64,000 nucleotides of DNA, from assembly GCA_009760885.1 (NCBI GenBank), contig CM019697.1, forward strand, positions 29,690,710-29,754,709, read 5' to 3'. The position numbers and the translations under genes were made by a program. This stretch comes from Achatina immaculata (lineage: Eukaryota; Mollusca; Gastropoda; Stylommatophora; Achatinidae). Under the pieces are notes generated by a model that did not search any database, was not told where the DNA came from, and saw nothing but the letters and a program-made list of their open reading frames with translations. This document shows, in pieces, positions 57,224 to 64,000 of the stretch. The number at the start of each line of letters is the position of its first letter. Positions within the stretch are counted from its first letter, which is position 1.

Positions 57224-57267
57224 TAATGGATGCTATACTGTACTTATATACAGTATAGCATCCATTA
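57224..57267. repeat. 19-bp perfect inverted repeat with 6-base loop
   Basis: TAATGGATGCTATACTGTA pairs perfectly with its complement across the loop CTTATA, a small cruciform or hairpin-forming element. Confidence 0.95.
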
Positions 57268-57359
57268 TGGACCTGTCACAGACGAAATATGCGCCTTGAA
57301 ATAAAACTCTTTGGTGGGGAACTATCAGCTTGTTTTTAGACAGCGTATTCGGCGGGACT

Positions 57360-57535
57360 CTAAAGTTATGGTACATTTACACGAATTTTCGAGGCTAGTG
57401 AAAGTAATGGTGCATTTACACGAATTTTCGAAGCTAGTGAAAGTAATGGTACATTTTCACGAATTTTCAGTCTCCGTGGAACTAATGGCACACTAATTTC
57501 ATGTGCTGGTGGGAGTAATGGTACACTTATACGAA
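57360..57535. repeat. ~39-bp minisatellite, short
   Basis: Four or five units of AATGGTACATTTACACGAAT plus TTTCGAGGCTAGTGAAAGT. The last two are diverged. Confidence 0.88.
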
Positions 57536-57772
57536 CCTTCCCTGCCTGTTCGTGTCCCTTGCTGTCGCAGTCACGAAATGACACACAAAAACACAAATAA
57601 ATCACTATAAAACTGACGTTGCGTTGCGACAGATGTGATTTGGACCAACATTCAGCGATCGACATAAAACTGGAATCAAGGACAAGAAAAAAGAATGAAT
57701 ATAAAAGAAAACGTTTTTAAAACAACTGAGAAACTGAAGAGAAGTTGACAGTCAGCCAGAAATCATGACAGG

Positions 57773-58335
57773 ATTGATTGATTGATCTTTATTTCAAAAG
57801 GGTTAAGAATTGGGCACGCAGGCCCGTCTGACATTCTGCCCTTTATCATATATCTTTCACTCTATTCCAGACATTCTACAAATATGCTGTTCATGTAACA
57901 AACATAATTAACATTGAAGCTGAGAGACATAAAATAAAATATAACACTTACGTTCCGCTCTTAAACATTCACTCAGTACAGAAGTAACTACATACATATA
58001 TAAATGACTATCTACTAAAGAAAAATTTCAGGACTATTCAGAAAACAATTGTATTCGGTGACTGTAAGAGCAGTTTAAGATAACTTTTAAGTTTTATAAT
58101 TCATGGGGGCATGTAGTCGACATCAAATAGATATTGGGAAAGCTTGTAGTTGTAGGAAGGAGTATAATTTATATTTCTTATACAGGTATTCCAAAGATAA
58201 GCAGCAGAATAACTAAAGTTTTTCTTGTAAAGATCAAGTCTAGGTTTTGGAAGACATATGTTGTTCAAGCGTTGGCTGCACGAGAGAAAGCTATTCATGT
58301 GTAGATGAATAGTTACCGCTTACTGGTAGACCACG
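57773..58335 (-). mobile_element. CR1/L2-like LINE 3' end
   Basis: The minus strand encodes NICLPKPRLDLYKKNFSYSA then AYLWNT, the C-terminal signature found at the end of CR1/L2/jockey-type reverse-transcriptase ORFs, with a stop at 58101. It is followed by a 3' UTR that ends in an octamer-like GATCAATCAATCAATC tail at 57773-57786, as in CR1-group elements. 5'-truncated. Confidence 0.8.
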
Positions 58336-58373
58336 AATAATTAGTGTATAAGTATACAAAACTATACTGTTCA

Positions 58374-59875
58374 AAAACTGTTCAAAATAAGAAACACAAC
58401 AAATACGATGATGCGATTTAAACGGAAGTTTGCTGATCAGACAAGAGAAAATTGCCTGAAACGTTCACTTGGACATCAACTTCACGTGCTGACCTGAATT
58501 GTATTCAGCAGATGATTCGTGAGCACAGAAAACCGACACTAGTCAAAATATCATTTTTGACAATAACTCATGACAAGTTCACGAGAATCCCGTGAAACTT
58601 ACTGAACACAAACGTCACTGACAATGTTATTGAATGCCTATAAAAGATTGACCATTCTCGAATCAATTCATTTGAAAATTCAGTGCGCAAGTATGGCTCA
58701 TCTCACTACAGAACAACGACTCATCATCATTGGATGTTTACAGACTGGACAGTCACAAAGTGTAGTGGCCACACAATTTAATGTGGTTAGAAGCACCGTT
58801 AGTCGCCTATGGAGACGATTTCAAGAAACTGACTCAGCTGCAGACCAGCCGCGCAGTGAAAGACCCATAATCACAATTCCTGCCAAAGACCGCTTCATAA
58901 ATCTGCGTCACCTCAGGAATAGATTTGCATCTGCATCCTCAACAGTCCAGTCATATGACAGCAGCTCGTCGAATTTCAGATAAAATGGTCAGGAACTGGC
59001 TGTACAACGCTGGTCTTTGGGCTAGAAGACCCTACAGAGGTCCTGTTCTTACTGACCGGCATCGCCAAAACCGACTGCAGTGAGCGAACCAGCATCATAA
59101 ATGGACCGTTGCGAATGATTGGAGAAGGGTTTGGTTTAGTGATGAATAATTCTTTCTGCTCCAGCGACAAGATAGATGGAGAAGAGTTTACTGCAAAGTC
59201 CATAAGCACTACGCCCAGAACTGCGTGGATCAGGCTCCTCCATATGGTGGTGGAGGTGTACTGGTGTGGGAGATGATCAACTTCATGGGAAGAAGTGACC
59301 TGGTGTAAATTGAAGGACGCCTGAATGCCCAACGATACGTCGCTGAAATTCTTCGTCCTCACATCATTCCACTTCTGGCTGCACCAGGGTCGATTTTTCA
59401 GCAGGATAACGCTAGACCTCATGTGGCACAACTCACCACCAAGTTCCTCGCTGACAACGTCCAGGTCATTCCGTGGCCATCCATGTCATCAGACATGAAC
59501 CCAATAGAACACTTATGGGATGAACTCAACAGACACATCCGCCAGTGAGACGTGGCGCCAACCAATCTCCGACATCTTGCACTGCGGGGAGAATGGGCAG
59601 CCATCCCATAACAATAGATCCAATGGCTAATCGGATACATGTCAAGGAGATGTCGTTCTCTGATACAGGCCAGAGGAGGCCATAAACCTTACTGAAACGG
59701 AGGCCTCAGTCGCAAAGAATAAAAATCCAAACCAAATTTAATGAACATCTTTTCATTCTTAAAGTTTCTTCATGCCAAGATTGAAACATTAATTCTGTAA
59801 AATAAAGTTTTGATACAAGTTTGAAATTTGGTGTCCATCACGACTATAGTAGTGTTGCGTTTTTTTTAACAATGT
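58374..59875 (+). mobile_element. Tc1-type DNA transposon, decayed
   Basis: Transposase reading frame from Met at 58693 (MAHLTTEQRLIIIGCLQTGQ, then RSTVSRLWRRFQET), a paired-like helix-turn-helix. After frameshifts come VWFSDE (first catalytic Asp, followed by a stop), GGGGVLVWEMI, IFQQDNARPHVAQ (second Asp) and SSDMNPIEHLWDELNRHI, the Glu of a DD34E triad. At least five stops or shifts inactivate it. Imperfect terminal inverted repeats of about 40 bases are suggested by CTGTTCAAAATAAGAAACAC at the left and the complement of GTTGCGTTTTTTTTAACAAT at the right. Confidence 0.87.
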
Positions 59876-59921
59876 AAGTATATAACTATACACGAAGCCA
59901 CTGCAGTAAAGCTGTGAAAAC

Positions 59922-60024
59922 AAAATGTATAAACTAGAAAAAAAGTAGGAACAGCTTTATTACTTAATGTGTGCTCATTACGTAATAAAGCTGTTTCTAC
60001 TTTTCTTTCTAGTTTATACATTTT
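59922..60024. repeat. 43-bp imperfect inverted repeat (foldback)
   Basis: The left arm AAAATGTATAAACTAGAAAA onward to GCTTTATTAC pairs with the right arm GTAATAAAGCTGTTTCTACT onward to TATACATTTT, with two mismatches and one bulge. The loop is 18 bases. It looks like a small foldback element immediately after the Tc1 copy. Confidence 0.93.
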
Positions 60025-60279
60025 ATTAGTAGATTAAAGGGTTTGGAGAGTAAAAACAAAAGGGAAGGGATAATTTTTTAAGCTATTTTATATGCATGAT
60101 GAGTGTACGTGAAAAACAAAATATGGAACTACAGGAATTTTCCTTTCTGTAACTGAAATTTTGCTGAAAGTTAAATGCATTGTCTTTCTTCTTAAGAAAA
60201 TGTAAATAATTAAGATATTTACTGTAAAGCTACAACTTTTCATGATATTTTGTGTAAAAGCTACAACATTTCTTTATAT

Positions 60280-61720
60280 TTTCTTCTTCTTCTTCTTCGT
60301 TCGCTTCTACCACCAAAACCGCACTGTGATCCTACTGAATTTACGCCTGTGGTCCTCGTTAGGTCCCCTGTTCTCCTATGTGGTCCCCGAAAGTGGTTTT
60401 CGTTGCACCAGTTTAGTCTAGAGTTGAACCTTCTCACCGGAAGACCACGATGTGTTTAGGATATCAGTGCATCCCCGCTGGGTCAGAGGCGGTAGCCCAC
60501 CCAGGCCAGAGTTGGACCTTCTCATCGGAAAACCTCGACGTGTTTTGAGATACCCATGTATCACCGCCGGGTGAGAGGTGGTTGCCCATCCAGTCCAGAG
60601 TTGGACTTTCTCACCGGAAAACCTCAGCGTGATTAGTATACGCTAACATCCCCGCCGGGTGAGAGGTGGTTGCCTATCTAGACTGCCCTGGTCCAGTGTC
60701 TCCGACTTCAACATTTTGTGGTCGTGGCCGCTACCCTTCCTAGTTGTGACCAGGATGGAGCTTTATCCAGGAGGACGAATCCTCGCCACTATTGACTTCC
60801 ACTCCTGGGTTGAGCCGTTTTAGGCATATTATCCCAGTATGGGTGTGTTTGGGACGAGACCGATCTCTAGAGCAGAGGTACTGTGACATGCATAGCCTTC
60901 AAGATTCACCCATGGTGTGAGCCGGTTTAGGCAAAATTCACCAGTATGGGTGTATATCAGGCGTGACCGACCTCTAGAGCGGAGGTGGCATTACATGTCT
61001 AGCCATCAAGTTCCACCCCTGGTGTGTGCCGGTTTAGGCATATTTCACCAGTGTAGGTATATTTCGGACGTGGCCGGCCTCTAGAGCAGAGGTGCCGTGG
61101 TACGTATAGCTCTCGCAGCGATACTACTGGACATACAGTTTAAACTTCACTTTATCCTTTCTACCACCTTTTCACATCGGCACCGCATAGCAACCTTTAT
61201 TTCTTTTCCACATTTTCTTCCTTGACCGGGAGGAGCTTCACTCCACGCGCGGCATTCGAAGAGTCTCGCCAGCAGTGTCTTAACCTCTGGAACAAGCCGG
61301 TTAATGCATTTCACCCGATATGACTGCACTCAGGACGTGGCCGACCTCCAGACCAGAGGTGCCGTGATTTGACTGTTTGCTTCGCTTTATCCTTTCTACC
61401 ACCTTTTCCGCAGTGATGCTGAGCGGCAACCTCATTTGGACCTTTCTTCATTGGCCGGGAGGAGCACCACCCACGGACGGCAACTGAAGAAACTCGCCAA
61501 CAGCGGCAGATGAGCTACCAAACGTGCCACTCATCTACATTAAGTATCTGGTTTTAAGGCGCCAGATATTCGCCTTCGCCCCTTCTCCTGTCAGTTTAAA
61601 CAGTTCTGCCACGGAAAGGCCAGGAGCTGGACTTGACTGCTAGAGGCTGTTTGAGTCGCACGCCGTTGGAGTGGATAGCGAATTCTCCACCCCACCTCCG
61701 GCAATAACAGTCCTTAGAAC
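60280..61720 (-). mobile_element. 1.4 kb non-autonomous retroposon, copy 2
   Basis: Same element as 40458-41852, with the same sense-strand ends (GTTCTAAGGACTG at the start, GCGAACGAAGAAGAAGAAG at the end) and its own perfect 13-bp target duplication CATTTCTTTATAT (60267-60279 and 61721-61733). It has three of the ~90-base CTCACCGGAAR modules against two in copy 1, and lacks about 110 bases near the 3' end that copy 1 has. The hairpin-bearing 107-base modules are all retained. Confidence 0.92.
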
Positions 61721-61989
61721 CATTTCTTTATATGTTTTGTTAAAAAAACCCAAATCTTCTAGACATTTTCTGTAAAAGCTACAGCTTTTCTTGGTACATC
61801 TGTAACGCAAAGAGCCGTACTGTAAGAAGTATTTAACTCCCATGCTGTGGTCCATACTTCATGGCAGGCAAGTATAGTTGTATTTTCTTATGAACGAGAA
61901 AGGGGCTCAGTGAAATGGTTTGCTGATGCAGAAACACAGACTTCAGTGACAGTTGTAGCAGAGACTTGACTTAATCGTCCATTCTTTCA

Positions 61990-62365
61990 GTTTATTTTAG
62001 CCCTCAGAACTGTGGTAGAAATTAACATGATTACAAAATGGGCGCCTTGAACTGTGGTAGAGACTACAGTATTAGAAAATTGTTATCTTGAACTTTGGTA
62101 GAGATTACATTATTAGAAAATTGTTATCCTGGACTTTGGTAGAGACTACAGTATTAGAAAATTGTTATCTTGAACTTTGGTAGAGATTACATTACTAGAA
62201 AATTGTTATCCTGGACTTTGGTAGAGACTACAGTATTAGAAAATTGTTATCTTGAACTTTGGTAGAGATTACATTATTAGAAAATTGTTATCCTGGACTT
62301 TGGTAGAGACTACAGTATTAAAAAATTGTTATCTTGAACTTTGATAAAGATTATATTATCAGAAA
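61990..62365. repeat. ~41-bp minisatellite with dimer (82-bp) structure
   Basis: Alternating units ending TTATCTTGAAC and TTATCCTGGAC, with GATTACATTATTAG alternating with GACTACAGTATTAG. The true repeat is the 82-bp dimer, about four copies. Confidence 0.93.
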
Positions 62366-62454
62366 ACTTTTTAACATTTTCTGTGAGATCTGTAAACAAA
62401 ACTAATTTAAACTTTTCTAATTGTATGAAAAGATATAGAAGACCGACTTTATCA

Positions 62455-62585
62455 CGTTAAGCTATATGAGAAGATATCATGCTAAGCTGTATGAGAAGAT
62501 ATCACGCTAAGCTGTATGAGAAGATATCACGCTAAGCTATATGAGAAGATATCACGTTAAGCTGTATGAGAAGATATCAAGAATT
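62455..62585. repeat. 25-bp minisatellite
   Basis: Five units of AGCTGTATGAGAAGATATCA plus CGCTA. Confidence 0.92.
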
Positions 62586-64000
62586 ACTAGATGAGTTACG
62601 GACAGAAATGATGGCAGTCAGCACTGAATGGCATTTCACACGATTGACATGTTTCACGTTTCTAGCACTTTGTGTGTAGCATGCGTGTCACTGGGACTGT
62701 AGTATCTCCAGAGCCACATCCTGTTTTATTATGCACTGCAGAAATTGTGAGCTGAGAAATGAATCTATTTATCCACTTGATTGTGGATACCTGACTGATT
62801 GATATTTCTGTATCAATTAATCACCTAATCAGTCGGTCTGTCAGTCTGTCTGTCTATACGCATGATTGTTCCAATATATGTTATATTTTGAAAATTATTT
62901 TGGTTTATCAATGATTTACCAACGCACATACTTTTTTGAGAAGGTTTGTGAAGTACTGAACCTTTCCAGCTTCAGTGCGTCGAGCAGCAATTAAAAAATA
63001 TTTATTTAAATTAATCATATTTTCCCACGGGATACTCTTAGGAACATTAACTCTCTCTGCACGCTACACATTAAATCTCTCTGCACGCTACGTTACACAG
63101 GAGTGCAGACATACATAAACACACATATACGTGATATACAAATATTTCCTTAATGAAGCAAAGCCAAAATATATGATGCAGTGAGATCTTGAGTTATAAA
63201 AATATTAACAAATTGAATCAATTTACTTTTTTTTTCAAACGGAAGAATAAACTTTATGTTTTGTAAAGCAAAAATGTGTAATGTTTGAACTAAATTTTGT
63301 TTTGTTGCATCTCTCTGTGATTTCGAATTTTTTTTTTGCTTGATTTCGTGGCAAAGATCTTGCTACAGACACCAGACCAAACAAAGAACAAGCAGCGAGG
63401 GATAATTGTCTGAGATGGCTTAAGAGAGAGCTTCTGAAGTCCGCTCCATGAAGATCTCCATGTTGGACGTAACTGTATTACTAGACCAGCCTGATTACTG
63501 CAAGATTCCACATGTCGGTAAAATACAGTCATTTCTGTGCGTCATACTAACCTCTCAGTCGTTCTTGTCGCTGAGAACAGATTATACAGTCAGATCCAAT
63601 AAGCGATTTCTTAACTGTTACTTTAAAAAAATTACTTTCTCTCTCTCTCCCTCACTCACTCTCTCTGTCTGTCTGTCTGTCTGTTTCTCTGTCTGTCTAT
63701 GTTTACATTTGCTCGAAATCTCGAATAGTACTAAAGCATTCTGTGGTAGTAAGTAGGTAATTACTGTAACGTCAAAACTACCGACAGAAGGTTGGCGACA
63801 AGTAGTATTTGACTGACGGGTTTCAGCATTCAGAAAAATAAAGAAAGACTTCTGAAGTCTACATTGAGTCTAATATTCAAACTTTAAAAAAACGACTTCA
63901 TTCATGAACAGAACTCACAGTCGTGACTTTTCAGCTTACTCCGTATTCATACAAAAAACATCCAGACGAAGAAGTAGGAAAAAGTCTTAAGTTCACATGC
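62586..64000. other. Unassigned right flank
   Basis: AT-rich with a CT/CTGT microsatellite at 63640-63700. Open frames at 63290-63532 (minus) and 63448-63756 (plus) overlap each other and show no recognisable domain. Missing N-terminal receptor exons could lie here or beyond the window, but I see none. Confidence 0.4.

Noticed and set aside
58624..58983. Intact 119-codon helix-turn-helix gene
   Set aside because: It is the N-terminal part of a Tc1 transposase whose remaining domains continue downstream in broken frames.
63290..63532. Possible signal-peptide exon of the receptor (minus)
   Set aside because: The hydrophobic stretch is in a frame with a stop just upstream and no suitable Met or donor. 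It does not resemble the N-terminal receptor domain.

Overview
This window is animal nuclear DNA. It has split genes with GT-AG introns, no operons, and about half of what I can recognise is transposons or tandem repeats. A molluscan origin, most likely a gastropod, is my inference from an Unc-4/Uncx-type homeobox gene, a Cys-loop nicotinic receptor gene of the kind expanded in molluscs, several RTE-, I- and CR1-type LINEs, mariner/Tc1 relics, tRNA-like SINEs and very many minisatellites. The species cannot be named from the sequence alone.

Two real protein-coding genes can be assembled, and they converge tail to tail. On the + strand, a paired-type homeobox gene closest to Uncx/unc-4 has two recognisable exons, 5649-5803 (homeodomain residues 1-46) and 16866-17261 (residues 47-60, the Uncx-type flank and the stop). 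They are joined by an 11 kb intron at the classic 46/47 position, and a polyadenylation signal lies near 18108. On the - strand, an alpha-type nicotinic acetylcholine receptor subunit is spread over six exons, 39116-39007, 37442-37262, 36439-36367, 35366-35231, 22576-22431 and 21331-20466. All five junctions keep frame and give about 503 residues, from the loop A region through the Cys-loop, the vicinal cysteines and TM1-TM4 to the stop. The signal peptide and first part of the ligand-binding domain were not found. The 12.7 kb intron between TM1 and TM2 holds the largest satellite block, a U2-like RNA sequence and several LINE pieces.

Region by region: 1-5.6 kb is minisatellites and SINE/LINE scraps. 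5.6-18.1 kb is the homeobox gene, with RTE copies, a SINE and a mariner relic in its intron. 18.1-20.5 kb is the convergent intergenic gap. 20.5-39.1 kb is the receptor gene, including 22.9-25.4 kb of nested LINEs, 26-27.6 kb of RTE, 27.8-35.0 kb of four satellite types and a 2.55 kb segmental duplication. 39.2-64 kb has no recognised host gene. It holds two copies of a 1.4 kb retroposon with 13-bp target duplications, a three-level nest (old mariner, younger mariner, I-type LINE), a second mariner deletion derivative, a decayed Tc1 element, a CR1-like 3' end, long inverted repeats and many minisatellites.

The most noteworthy observations are these. The 1.4 kb retroposon ends in the same 3' tail as the I-type LINE in the same window. 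A U2-snRNA-like sequence has probable target duplications but no branch-site recognition motif. A minisatellite has grown out of reverse-transcriptase coding sequence and then received another LINE. Pyrimidine-rich 29-bp arrays in the receptor intron look like dozens of decoy 3' splice sites in the sense RNA. The homeodomain is divergent, with Tyr at position 56.
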